From assembly GCA_902462295.1 (NCBI GenBank), contig CABQAZ010000007.1:5081-69080 (forward strand): DNA of 64,000 nt, given 5' to 3'. This document shows, piece after piece, positions 51,901 through 55,013 of the stretch. The notes beneath the pieces were generated by a model, which saw only the letters and a program-made list of their open reading frames with translations, searched no databases and was not told the origin of the DNA. Made by a program: the position numbers and the translations under genes. Within the stretch, counting starts at the first letter, position 1. Each line of letters begins with the position of its first letter. This DNA comes from an uncultured Clostridium sp. Its GTDB lineage: Bacteria > Bacillota > Clostridia > TANB77 > CAG-508.

Positions 51901-52037
51901 ATCTCCATTTCTATTTGTATTACATTTTCTGCCCTAGAGTTTCTTATGTTTGTATATACTCCAAACATAATTATTATAGCCATTAATAGTATAAATATAT
52001 TTCTTATTTTTTTGACAATTATTTTATTTTTTAACAT
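30924..52037 (-). CDS. Giant modular surface protein, 7037 aa (eight DUF285 blocks and Ig-like arrays)
   Basis: An unbroken frame of 7037 codons. The leader is hydrophobic at about 13-33, followed by NSRAENV, a plausible cleavage site. A unique Thr/Glu-rich N-domain extends to about 330. Eight DUF285 blocks begin near residues 350, 620, 1050, 1760, 2980, 4205, 5440 and 6670, each opening with a QRQNI...WDVS...SIIAWY phrase. Between them are Ig-like modules with VDVVDP-W, TDKYY and DFIKP phrases. From the fourth block on, block plus Ig array repeats about every 3.7 kb. The protein stops right after the eighth block (APESIYSSRTAFKTK) where other copies continue into GTINPKYRTEW, so it appears to lack its natural C-terminus. 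No wall anchor is visible. I infer a very long adhesin. Confidence 0.9.
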   Translation of the reverse strand: MLKNKIIVKKIRNIFILLMAIIIMFGVYTNIRNSRAENVIQIEMEIADKSNVLENQTVTVDATETKDGNYLLDLPTSVNGNIVTKYYTTDGAEVEMGVENTDSKLELTEIEIANKKVQLHTDYDTKEVVIDNETKTFYNKELKNNEDGDVVVTGYMPLNAELEVNDIDLATLTNVKVPSEKQTIQKAYEISVFEMVEKQVTTDEEETTVEESTTETQTETNNENIETEKQEYDPSAYGEVLTVKNKNTQSDVMLAMYSLTDNNQITAIESMEDGEYVNFETDKNLKYIIATEPKEIMSDDISSDDATADGSSNVATQATSGSNVLKSTKSESSETSSFLGTTMLRNQINRVVFRSYIGRGYNEWDVSESGDGSIIAWTINSSAPYDVFIGSSNTIYANPDSSYLFAYIGTGSSCTNPYTITGLENLNTSKVTNMDSMFKNCGNNAMTDLDLGDNFDTSNVTSMREMFHSCGSNAMVNLNLGKNFNTKNVTDMTYMFNDCGYNAMTSLALGNLFDTSNVTSMYAMFDNCGGQSMTSLDLGPKFKKIVTGSMIYFSTCGKQGQNVIYVSEDIYSDTTHLKMDANSTSTISYTRGTVNLKYRNKSYLKSTSSETSGTSGFLGNTNIQRQNIGEVTITNFLDDSSKMRADGSWDVSEAHDGSIMAYYFNNSYINVYIVGDNIYANPDSSYLFAYIGYKGSSNDGNNIIQGLDNLNTSEVTNMSSMFYNYGYNGATILDLGENFDTRNVIDMNAMFAKCGYEKMQYLNLGDKFDTSNVTDMESMFNGTGFMAMTELDLGENFDTKNVSKMTTMFSYCGYNAMTSLNLGKNFDTKNVSMMGQMFSYCGYTSMTSLDLGPAFIKIADISREFIYNCGKSGQTVINVPESIYSDENNLKLGTSSTTTISYTRGTINLKYKPEWKKINTKDVTDGTKSITIGGAGQASVYTNTTTSTLTASQIKVLVDGNESTSIGKQLSTQTSWKTTSGTNTATGVQYTVTLSNLPTEVEEVKIQIPEGTLTDQYGNKNKTTEIKVYGYTKLKATNTETSQTSGFLGNTSIQRQNIENITFMSSIPSTVYDIATNEIKNANAWDVSEAGDNSIIAWYETQSSGALKVYIGSNYLIRANENSSYLFSYIGYASVCTATETITNLDLLYTNKVTNMSYMFRACGYQKMESLVLGVNFDTSNVTNMYYMFERCGRASMKNLNLGINFNTKNVTSMNSMFEYCGQQKMTDLNLGDNFDTSNVEDMGYMFYYCGYTEMKSLSLGEKFNTNKTKTMNRMFYYCGSTAMTNLDLGPAFTKIANTNTYFLSNCGKSGQTVINVPESIYKSATSLRLGSSSTTTISYTRGTINPKYKPEWTKISSTVDETSGTVTIKVGGIGRASVYTNTTTSTLTASKVKVLIDGEEATGVTKNLSSQSEWKTTSGTNTATGVQYTITLSNFEESVIQSGKSFKEWSGNISLEFDAGTLTDNYGNKNVKDTIRDSSMFVDFIAPDIVYRYSSADIDKDGKTVQVAFDVTDKYYASGELKIDDLTVKIDGEVPDWTKVTKALRNTDITENGKTYGKHYVLTLSGLEQSQIADGEKYLNYSGVVTVAVAGGKITDTSGNKNLPKTITMGISLPEETGSAVVADVVNPIWEKVSSTVDLKAKTATIVINGTDKYFASSTLTTNNVKILVNGVEQTSGITKTLSSPTSLKETRVVNGTSKEVQYGVQYTITVSNYPIDKEQVKVQIPEGMLTDESGNKNKVTDFVIYSSLRETNTETSERSSFLGNSNIQRQQIDKLIFQDNADGANDTKWDVSAQNDGSIIAWYERTLHNTYVVYIGSPDGGKICANSDSSYLFAYLGYSSNCTITETISGLSNFNTITANNMSDMFYYTGYMTMTSLDLGENFDTSNVTNMSGMFVTCGTEKLQYLDLGDRFDTSNVTDMAHMFKFTGTKALEKLNLGDKFNTSNVTDMTEMFMECGRIMTSLDLGDKFDTSNVNYMYRMFSSCGLEMMTELDLGPAFTKIAEKNANMFTNTGKDGEITIYAPESIYSDRTDFKLNTNSTTTDEFSRGTINPKYRTEWQKEETKVTVDKTDISKSKIEITLRGTTNTEVSADEYISNVVSTLTSSDIKVYIDGTDITNQVTIQAGTGTETNNTRTGAKDVLQKITLTNFEESTRKNGKNFTEWSGNISIQPAKGKLKDSTYGNGNLAQIDTTGEWEDIVVKDTDGTDHNETNAMFADFIKPEITYEYANTTIDHGNKTVKVVFDVTDKYYNNTTLTQSDIKVSAGGVVATNATKELAKKQIQADQKVGNITYKANGDIYYTINGTSTKVGERYELVITNLDQGDADKYSGVMTLEIPKDKITDKSGNTNISKTITIGIDDPSTGDGHDSEVIVDVVDPIWKTQNVKIDKANKKATVELVAVDKYLSGTANSTLTEDQITVSVDGDENANTKIKKQLSKPEYSTNQTTGLKEIKYTLTLTNWEESSKQTGKDYFEYSGTTKIKIAEGTITDDNTNKSKEKEFTLGNIDVIKPKIEKVSSSPNRANKTETIIFNVIDKYLDTSKQMTADDITVYVDGEEANTVTKTLTRVTANDVSETINGKSQVVSQQYQLVISNFEEERTEIVRNREYLDWSGTVSIDIAESSIKDTSGNTIDENTTTVDGNFVDFINPNVTYEYVEGDIDYTGKTFTMAFDITDKYFASSLLATEYANAKTEAEKLAVIQSYLTIKVDGEDITNKSSVKKEIIAIEDIKAGTTSTPLYKTINGNVEMLDGTDSSLEQYRTIGKRYTLKISNLEQNAITSHEYLDYSGVITVAVKTGTARDYGEGGAYATVIQNKPVNANIATTITSGVNIPGGVSPDDEKIVDVVDPIWQKVATSSADPVKRTANIVIRGTDKYLESCSLTSDKIRIFVDDVEQKDGITVELTKDTSVVLAYGVQYNVKITGFVSNAYQVKMVIPAGTLTDESGNTNKETEFVLYSCLRKTDTETEATSPFLGNADVQRQKVEKIILQDNLDGVNDTRWDVSAQEDGSIIAWYETTSRGTYIVHIGSYLGINANKNSTNLFRNIGRSSACAETDETSNPIIENIELLNVQTVENMSYMFSEFGYSSMKTFDLGTNFDTSNVTDMRGMFNYTGAMAMTNLNLGNNFDTSNVTNMEGMFNYTGVMAMTSLNLENKFDTSNVTSMSFMFEQTGANAMTSLNLGNKFNTSNVTNMDGMFINCGFNAMTELDLGDKFYTTQVTNMYDMFGHCGFEAMTELDLGPAFTQIADINGDMFYSTGKDGEITINAPESIYSDKTHFKLDTNSTSTIEYTRGTINPKYRTEWQKEETKVTVDKTDISKSKIEVILRGTTNTEVSTNRYISNVASTLTSSDIKVFIDGTDITNQVTIQAGTGTETDNTRTGAKDVLQKITLTNFEEDTRKNGKNFTEWSGNISIQLAKGKLKDSTYGNGNLERIDTTGEWEDVVVKDTEGTDHNQTNAMFTDFIKPEITYEYANTTIDHGNKTVKVVFDVTDKYYNSTTLTQSDIKVSAGGVVTTNATKELAKKQIQADQKVGNITYKANGDIYYTINGTSTKVGERYELVITNLDQGDADKYSGVMTLEIPKDKITDKSGNTNISKTITIGIDDPSTGDGHDSEVIVDVVDPIWKTQNVKIDKANKKATVELVAVDKYLSGTANSTLTEDQITVSVDGDENANTKIKKQLSKPEYSTNQTTGLKEIKYTLTLTNWEESSKQTGKDYFEYSGTTKIKIAEGTITDDNTNKSKEKEFTLGHVDFIKPKIEKVSSSKNDTDKTETITFNVIDKYLDTSKQMTADEITVYVDGEEASTITKTLTRVTANDVSKTINGKSQVVSQQYQLVLSNFEKTRNSKEYKDWSGTVSIDIAENAIKDTSSNTIDENTTTIQGDFVDFINPDLKYVHQSTDINKTGKTYSMTFTVTDKYYTSGKLSINDLTIKMENGQLDQNGNPIVYNLKNEPVTISLQDTELKAKNVAITNTSGNIETVSDLLIGHTYVLKIENLEQLEVKEGFKTADYSGVVTVAVSGNKILDRTNNGNIATTLTSGINIPGGTTPGDAEVVDVVDPIWEKVSSSAYAFNPTDKTKSTAEITFKGTDSYFANSTLTSDKIKVFVDGTEVTSGITKKLSTAKSLEEQRKEFGKTSTITKQYGVEYTLTLEGWSQNAQQVKIQLPEGTIIDESGNKNKQTDLIVFNQLRKTDTETTETSAFLGNTKVQRQNVDNVTFVDNIPSAVYDKTTNQITDSTAWDVSARQDKSIIAWYETETSGALKVYIGSNDEIFANQNSTNLFAYIGKNSKCTSTETITNISLLNVDSVTNMQGMFKSTGYKAMTKLDFGNKFNTSNVTNMKEMFKETGYTAMTTLKLESGFNTINVTDMSNMFEECGRNVMTDLDLGDNFNTINVIYMNGMFKTCGLQSMTGLDLGENFNTINVKYMKEMFYSTGSTAMTTLNLGENFNTSNVLDMSKMFFGTGYDSLTSLDLGDVFYLTSVTDMEDMFNRCGNGSMTELDLGPAFTSIKSPNSVQYFVNMCGKKDEIVIYAPESIYSDKTHFKLDTNSTSTIEFTQGTINPKYRTEWQKEETKVTVDKTDISKSKIEVTLRGTTNTEVQAKEYISNVTSTLTSNDIKVVIDGTDITNQVTIEAGTGTETDNTRTGAKDVLQKVTISNFEETARRDGKSYKEWSGNITIEVAQGTLKDVTYENRNMSLTTERARTDSVVKDTTSVDKNTTNSIFTDFIRPEFTYIYSNGNIDHTNKTLAVEFSVTDKYFNSSTVLNSADNIGITLLDTNTEIPTAKVKKTITKTEDIEEERDGKTVKIGEKYKLVIEGLEQVDENGIGNGETYSGPMSITFPGGIVADKSNNSNITKVITIGVNEPDNTGNQEIVDVVDPVWSVESANVNTGVIKLRVKDKYLAKDSSKFELTKESIRIVVNDVESTAIVKTLNGPTEITANEEYEYTLTLSNIIPSDGGYTEFTPIGDPIVGGTAKYRNENGGNIKLRILAGTVTDQYGNSTKQQDLPVGDIDFSGPEVYYIQKTRSIEDNKETIIFNVTDKNYKSTDLVTTDEMTVWIDGVQVDDQITKNITKTVAIKTTVDGTVRTVGHQYTLELGGIVETETEFLNTDRKYRELSGTLEIKIDKNASKDMRGNPLNEDTTTIIDTTDLIKPEVIYKYATSDIDKTDKTYTMVFDMVDKYYDAKNSTQLKLEDLTIKVDGKVPDWNEVTKKLQVEDVTASVNGENKVIGKEYTLKLSNLEQLQIKEGENYLDYSGVITVAIPADKMVDTTGNTNIDKTITSGVNIPGGTGTGTIVDVVDPLIERKESSANAVEKTATIKFNVTDKYFKASTIAKNNIKVYVNGEESATSSIDTLTSTELKEQVSSGNTTTTVQYGIQYTVTIKGFDTNANQVKLKIPAGLVTDNNGNSNKDTDLIVYNVLKNTSTEKEATNALLGNTKIQRQNVDKLTFVDNIPLSVLDKKTKEYKDSTAWDVSAEQDKSILAWYTTNGNGTLNVYIGSDNEIFANRNSSYLFAYIGRSDNSTSTETIVDIDKLNVNYVTNMQAMFLETGYTAMTTLNLGNNFNTSNVTNMDSMFKSTGYMVMTGLDLGSNFNTSAVTIMNNMFNRTGRQSLSVLNLENKFYTNEVTEMYGMFLETGYTAMTELSLGNNFNTLKVTDMSWMFSGCGYTSMTKLNIGNEFDTRNVEKMHGMFNCTGKMKMTSLDLGDKFYTTKATDMIEMFNKTGNDLMTSLDLGPAFTKIVETNTDMFTNTGKDGEITINATESIYQNKNNFKLNTEATSSAIEYTRGTINPKYRTEWQKEGTKVTIDKTDISKSKIEVTLRGTTNTEVPAKEYISNVTSTLTVSGIKVYIDGNDITNQVTKQIETATETDNTRTGAKDVLQKITISNFEETARREGKSYKEWSGNITIEVAQGTLKDVTYENRNMSLTTERARTDSVVKDTTSVDKNTTNSIFTDFIRPEFTYIYSNGNIDHTNKTLAVEFSVTDKYFNSSTVLNSADNIGITLLDTNTEIPTAKVKKTITKTEDIEEERDGKTVKIGEKYKLVIEGLEQVDENGIGNGETYSGPMSITFPGGIVADKSNNSNITKVITIGVNEPDNTGNQEIVDVVDPVWSVIDTNVDTGVIKLRVKDKYLIKDSSKFELTKDKIKIVVNDVESTAIVKTLNGPEEIVPNEEYEYTLTLTNITPPGEGYTEFTPIGDPIVGGTAKYKNENGGNIKLRILAGTVTDKYGNSTKQQDLPVGDIDYTSPEVYYIQKTRSIEDNKETIIFNVTDKNYKSTDLVTTDEMTVWIDGVQVDDQITKDITKTVAIKTLIDGIERTVGHQYTLELSDIVETDTEFLNTDRRYRELSGTLEIKIDENASTDMRGNKLNTDTTTITDTTDLIKPEVIYKYATADIDKTDKTYTMVFDMVDKYYDAKNSTQLKLEDLTIKVDGKVPDWNEVTKKLQVEDITASVNGENKVIGKEYTLKLSNLEQLQIKDGENYLDYSGVITVAIPADKMADTTGNTNTDKTITSGVNIPGGTGTGTVVDVVDPFIERKEASANAVEKTAMIKFNVTDKYFKASTITKNNIKVYVNGEESSTASIDTFTSTELKEQVSSGNTTTTVKYGVQYTVTIKGFDTNVNQVKLKIPAGLVSDNSGNVNKETDLIAYTVLKQTDTETKATSAFLGNTKIQRQNIDSITFENSIPADVGYDETTQAYKNSTTWDVSAEQDKSILAWYTTNGNGTLKVYIGSDDEIFANRNSSYLFAYIGRGDKSTSQETITNINRLNVNYVTNMQAMFFATGYKAMTSLDLGNAFKTDNVTNMDSMFMFTGYEAMTSLKLESNFNTSKVTNMKSMFNSTGYTKMTALDLEDKFNTSIVTDMSSMFNDCGQKAMESLNIREKFDTSSVTDMSNMFNGCGKAEIKQFDLGSKFNTINVRNMSNMFQGFGQSKLTSLDLGDKFNTSNVTDMVKMFNDCGSTLMTVLDLGAEFTTIPEGAIAQKTNTTVDSLGNSTTSIISAHNTYDDMFKNCGITNIIVYAPESIYSSRTAFKTK
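33691..34329 (-). repeat. Near-identical internal duplication, copy 1 of pair A (partner 37390-38028)
   Basis: By eye this roughly 640-nt segment of the 7037-codon gene is identical, or almost so, to 37390-38028, an offset of 3699 nt (1233 codons). It covers two Ig-like modules. Identity ends close to 34329, where the copies begin to differ at several bases. Synonymous sites are also identical, so the duplication or conversion is recent. Confidence 0.85.
37390..38028 (-). repeat. Near-identical internal duplication, copy 2 of pair A (partner 33691-34329)
   Basis: Matches 33691-34329 essentially base for base by eye. Flanking super-repeat sequence is related but clearly diverged, which argues for local gene conversion rather than a wholesale fresh duplication. 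Confidence 0.85.
40789..41460 (-). repeat. Near-identical internal duplication, copy 1 of pair B (partner 44521-45192)
   Basis: About 670 nt are identical by eye to 44521-45192 at an offset of 3732 nt (1244 codons). The match runs from the CCTAATGTAAATTC phrase to a C/T difference just after 41460. It encodes Ig-like modules with the KYLSGTANST and GDGHDSEVIV phrases. Confidence 0.85.
44521..45192 (-). repeat. Near-identical internal duplication, copy 2 of pair B (partner 40789-41460)
   Basis: Second copy of pair B. Its left flank (44263-44520) differs from the corresponding 40531-40788 at scattered positions, so the exactly matching tract has sharp ends. Confidence 0.85.
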
Positions 52038-52087
52038 GATTTTCCTCCATCTTTTGGTTCAAAATTTTCATACTTTTTCTCCTTATA

Positions 52088-52116
52088 TTTATATCACAAC
52101 ACACCATTTTTTTCAA
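52088..52116 (-). promoter_or_regulatory. Sigma-A promoter of the 7037-codon giant gene
   Basis: The minus strand reads TTGAAA (52111-52116), a 17-nt spacer and TATAAA (52088-52093). ATGGAGGAAAATC leads into the ATG at 52037. The leader from promoter to start is about 50 nt. Confidence 0.78.
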
Positions 52117-52138
52117 CATTTTTCGTGATTTTTTTTCG

Positions 52139-52168
52139 AAAAAAAAGTACCAAAAATGGTACTTTTTT
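52139..52168. terminator. Rho-independent terminator after the 425-aa gene
   Basis: GTACCA and TGGTAC form a stem around an AAAA loop, extended by A:T pairs and followed by a T run on the minus strand. It sits 8 nt after the stop at 52176 and before the giant gene's promoter. Confidence 0.78.
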
Positions 52169-52175
52169 CATGATA

Positions 52176-53453
52176 TTAAAGCTCTTGAAATTTAGCCTTT
52201 TTTCTAAGCGTTGGGAGACTTTTGTAAATAATTTTGAAGCAGGAAAATTTTTCCAATTCATTATCTTCCAAACAATCTAAATAAATATCTAATTCTTCTA
52301 AGTTTTTACATGCTGAAATTATGGCTGGGTGAAGATTTGTTTCAAACATCAATTCTATTCCTAATAATATTGCACTTTTCTTAGATTTTCCCTCTTTTCT
52401 ATACATTAAGTTATATCCCTCTCTAAATCTTGCTCTCATAGAGTTTTTGTATTTATCTAATGGCAATATATATTTTCCCTCAATAACTTCTGATATTTTC
52501 GTTCCTTTGTTTTGCACAACCTCATTTTTTATATCTTCTTTTGTATATGGTAAATAAACTTTTCCATCTTCTTCAGAAATTACTAATGTGTTATTATCTT
52601 CCAAATTGTTTTCAATAACTTTTTCCTCATCTATTTCAAACATTAATCCATCTTCATTAGCTACAATTTCTGTTAAATTTGTAAGTTTAAAGTTTACAAT
52701 ATTTTCTTTTCTTTCTAAATTATCAATAACATAATTAATCTTAAAATCTTGATTTGTTGTTATTTCATAATCTTCTCCTTGTTTTTCTAGTAATATATAT
52801 ACTCCTCCTGAAACTATTCTTAATCCTGGGTCTCTTACTATTATATAAGATGTTTCATTTGCTTCTGTATATACATTGTATTCCGTTTTTTGCAATTCTA
52901 CTTTATATTTATTATTTTTTAGCAATATTTCTGTTATGTCATTTTCTGTATGCATTTTTATTTCGCTTTGTTTTATTGTCTCTTCTGCTTCTTTATTTAA
53001 TTCTTCTAAATCGCCTATATTATATACATCATCTTTTACTTTTTTTGAGGTTGTAGATGTTTTGGATGTTTTTCTAGTTCTTTTTGTTGTCGTTTTAGCT
53101 TTCTTTACTTCTGGCTCTTTTTCTTCTTCATTTTCTACTTTTATTTTTTCCGTTTTCGTTGAGGCTTTTTTAGTTACTTTACTGCTTTTTATGCCTTCTT
53201 CTATCTTTTTTAATCTCTTTTTCTTTACACTTTTTTCCTTTTCTTTTATTAGGTTTTCTTCTAAATTGTCCTCTGTAAGCCATCTATTTACATTTCCAAA
53301 AATCTCATCTATTTCGTCTTCATCATCTTCTATTGTTCTGATTTTTTTCTCATTGTCTAAATCTATTTTATATATATTTTCTTCTTCCATTTCGTTATTC
53401 TTTTTATTTTTTTTACTTACATCTTTAGTTTCTTTTAATATTTTTCCAGCCAT
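52176..53453 (-). CDS. Unknown protein with basic disordered linker and C-terminal globular domain (425 aa)
   Basis: Not recognised. No signal peptide or membrane segment is visible, so it is probably cytoplasmic. The first about 145 residues are highly charged: an acidic IRTIEDDEDEIDEIFGNVN stretch is followed by a Lys/Thr/Ser-rich linker (KAKTTTKRTRKTSKTSTTSK). Residues about 165-300 look beta-rich (YNVYTEANETSYIIVRDPGL, GGVYILLEKQG), and the last 100 are helical (FREGYNLMYRKEGKSKKSAI). The linker composition resembles the tail of the degenerate SipW-like protein at 6838-7671. A strong sigma-A promoter and Shine-Dalgarno (GGAGG) precede it, and a terminator follows, so it is a single-gene unit. 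The shared upstream motif suggests co-regulation with the TasA-like gene. Confidence 0.6.
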   Translation of the reverse strand: MAGKILKETKDVSKKNKKNNEMEEENIYKIDLDNEKKIRTIEDDEDEIDEIFGNVNRWLTEDNLEENLIKEKEKSVKKKRLKKIEEGIKSSKVTKKASTKTEKIKVENEEEKEPEVKKAKTTTKRTRKTSKTSTTSKKVKDDVYNIGDLEELNKEAEETIKQSEIKMHTENDITEILLKNNKYKVELQKTEYNVYTEANETSYIIVRDPGLRIVSGGVYILLEKQGEDYEITTNQDFKINYVIDNLERKENIVNFKLTNLTEIVANEDGLMFEIDEEKVIENNLEDNNTLVISEEDGKVYLPYTKEDIKNEVVQNKGTKISEVIEGKYILPLDKYKNSMRARFREGYNLMYRKEGKSKKSAILLGIELMFETNLHPAIISACKNLEELDIYLDCLEDNELEKFSCFKIIYKSLPTLRKKAKFQEL

Positions 53454-53502
53454 TTTAACCTCCAGTCTTTAGTATTTTTTATAATCGATAACTATTTACT
53501 AT

Positions 53503-53531
53503 ATTATACATCATTTTCCACCTAATCTCAA
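53503..53531 (-). promoter_or_regulatory. Sigma-A promoter of the 425-aa gene
   Basis: TTGAGA (53526-53531), 17-nt spacer, TATAAT (53503-53508) on the minus strand. The start codon is about 50 nt downstream. The -10 box is a consensus match. Confidence 0.78.
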
Positions 53532-53541
53532 TATTTTTTAT

Positions 53542-53559
53542 GTTACATTTTGATTACAT
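53542..53559 (-). promoter_or_regulatory. Putative operator, copy 1 of shared 18-nt motif
   Basis: The coding strand reads ATGTAATCAAAATGTAAC, 10 nt upstream of the -35 box. It matches 17 of 18 bases of 54993-55010, in front of the neighbouring promoter. It is a direct repeat of ATGTAA spaced 11 nt apart, about one helical turn, as expected for side-by-side binding of a regulator. Confidence 0.5.
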
Positions 53560-53673
53560 ATAGTTGATTTTTGTAATATTCTTGTAATATTGCATTTACA
53601 ATTATTGGCATTTTTTGTATATTCAAAGCAAAAACAGCACATTATATAAAAATGTACCGTTTTACATTATTTT

Positions 53674-54879
53674 TTATTCAGTTGCTTCTCCTTTTGAACC
53701 TACTACAGATCCTTTAACTAGACCAATATTAACTTTTATTCCTCCACCATGAGATGCCCAGTTAACACAATCCACATCTTGTCCCTCTAGCCATACATAA
53801 ATCCTAATTCTACAAATCTTGCTTGGTGATATTCCAAATTTTGTTGTTCCATCACTTGCACTTACTAAATCTTGTACACCATCTTCTAGTGCATAATCAC
53901 TCTCTGTTGATGCTTTTGATGTTACTTTTGTTTGTAATACATTTTGTTTTGCAATAGAACTTTCACTTCCATCCCACTTGTATATATCATTAATCGTAGT
54001 TCCTACAGAACTATCTTTCAAAGCATATGTAGGTAATTGTGTATTTGTATCAAACCCCTTTGTTTTTCCATCTTTTAGCATCTTTGTTGCATATGCTGCT
54101 GCATCACCTGATGACCATTTTATTTTATTATTATTTTCTACTATGTAATCTGCATGAGCATTTGAGTTTGGTTCCCATATTGCAACATCTGATACATTTG
54201 CAACAGGTGCTCCTACACCGACTCCTGCAGTCTCTTTAAGAATTGTTGCTTGGTCTGCAACTGTATCAGATGTACCTGAATATTTAGCAAACGCAACTCT
54301 TGCTGTATTTTGTAAACCTGTAGAAGCTTTTGAAGAATCTAAAAGTTCTAATGAAGAATCATAATTTAATTGCAATACATCATCATGTGAAGTATCTTTA
54401 GATTCATTTTTTAAAAATATATCAAAAGCAAAATATCCTGGATAATCTGATTTTCCAGCATCAGTTTGGCCTTCATTCATTACTTCAATGTTTTCTAGAG
54501 ATGTTACTGTTGAATTTGTAACTTTTCCTCTAAGCATTTTTAAATCAGTCATGCTTCCACTAACTAATCCTAATGTTGATACTGGTAACATCTCTGATGG
54601 TGAAATGTTATGATGTCCTGTATATGCATTATTCATTATACTTAATTGTCCCTCTTCTGTTCCTAACACAATTCCATTTGACCAGTTTTCTGCGTCAAGC
54701 GAAATTTCTAGACCTTCTGCTACTTCTACTGTACCTTGTAAGTTTGTAATAGATACATTTCTTTGTGTTGAAAACCATGCATATGTTGATATTATAAACA
54801 ATACTAATGCAAGCAATATTATAAAAAACATCGCATTCATTTCAGATTTTCTTTTGTTTTTTTTACTTTTTCCCTTCAT
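53674..54879 (-). CDS. TasA-like SipW substrate, large surface protein (401 aa)
   Basis: A 401-aa exported protein. A Lys-rich start (KGKSKKNKRKSE) is followed by a hydrophobic segment (about 14-33) and STYAWFSTQRNVSITNLQGT, a typical SipW-substrate junction (A-W-F in place of A-Y-F). The mature part begins with the TasA-like phrase VEVAEGLEISLDAENW. The remainder is Ser/Thr/Asp/Asn-rich and beta-like, with two Cys near the C-terminus (SKICRIRI, DVDCVNW). A consensus promoter, a GAGAGGGAGAG Shine-Dalgarno and an upstream repeat motif precede it. The next gene downstream has its own promoter. I infer an abundant secreted or fibre-forming protein processed by one of the SipW enzymes about 47 kb away. 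Confidence 0.7.
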   Translation of the reverse strand: MKGKSKKNKRKSEMNAMFFIILLALVLFIISTYAWFSTQRNVSITNLQGTVEVAEGLEISLDAENWSNGIVLGTEEGQLSIMNNAYTGHHNISPSEMLPVSTLGLVSGSMTDLKMLRGKVTNSTVTSLENIEVMNEGQTDAGKSDYPGYFAFDIFLKNESKDTSHDDVLQLNYDSSLELLDSSKASTGLQNTARVAFAKYSGTSDTVADQATILKETAGVGVGAPVANVSDVAIWEPNSNAHADYIVENNNKIKWSSGDAAAYATKMLKDGKTKGFDTNTQLPTYALKDSSVGTTINDIYKWDGSESSIAKQNVLQTKVTSKASTESDYALEDGVQDLVSASDGTTKFGISPSKICRIRIYVWLEGQDVDCVNWASHGGGIKVNIGLVKGSVVGSKGEATE

Positions 54880-54931
54880 TTATCTCTCCCTCTCTCAAGT
54901 TTATTTATAATTCGATTTTTTATTCAATTTC

Positions 54932-54960
54932 ATTTTACTATCTATTCATTTTTTTGTCAA
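54932..54960 (-). promoter_or_regulatory. Sigma-A promoter of the 401-aa TasA-like gene
   Basis: TTGACA (54955-54960), 17-nt spacer, TAAAAT (54932-54937) on the minus strand. It is a near-consensus strong promoter about 52 nt before the ATG. Confidence 0.8.
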
Positions 54961-54981
54961 CGCTTTTTCTTTTATAATTAT

Positions 54982-55010
54982 ATTACATTTTTGTTACATT
55001 TTCATTACAT
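54982..55010 (-). promoter_or_regulatory. Putative operator, copy 2 (three ATGTAA direct repeats)
   Basis: The coding strand has three ATGTAA elements at 11-nt steps between the hydA stop and the -35 box. The first two form ATGTAATGAAAATGTAAC (54993-55010), matching the motif at 53542-53559 in 17 of 18 bases. The position, 22-50 nt upstream of -35, suits an activator. Confidence 0.5.
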
Positions 55011-55013
55011 TTT

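Noticed and set aside
9251..52037. Giant genes as polyketide or peptide synthases
   Set aside because: No acyl-carrier, ketosynthase or adenylation motifs; the repeats are DUF285 and Ig-like with secretion leaders.
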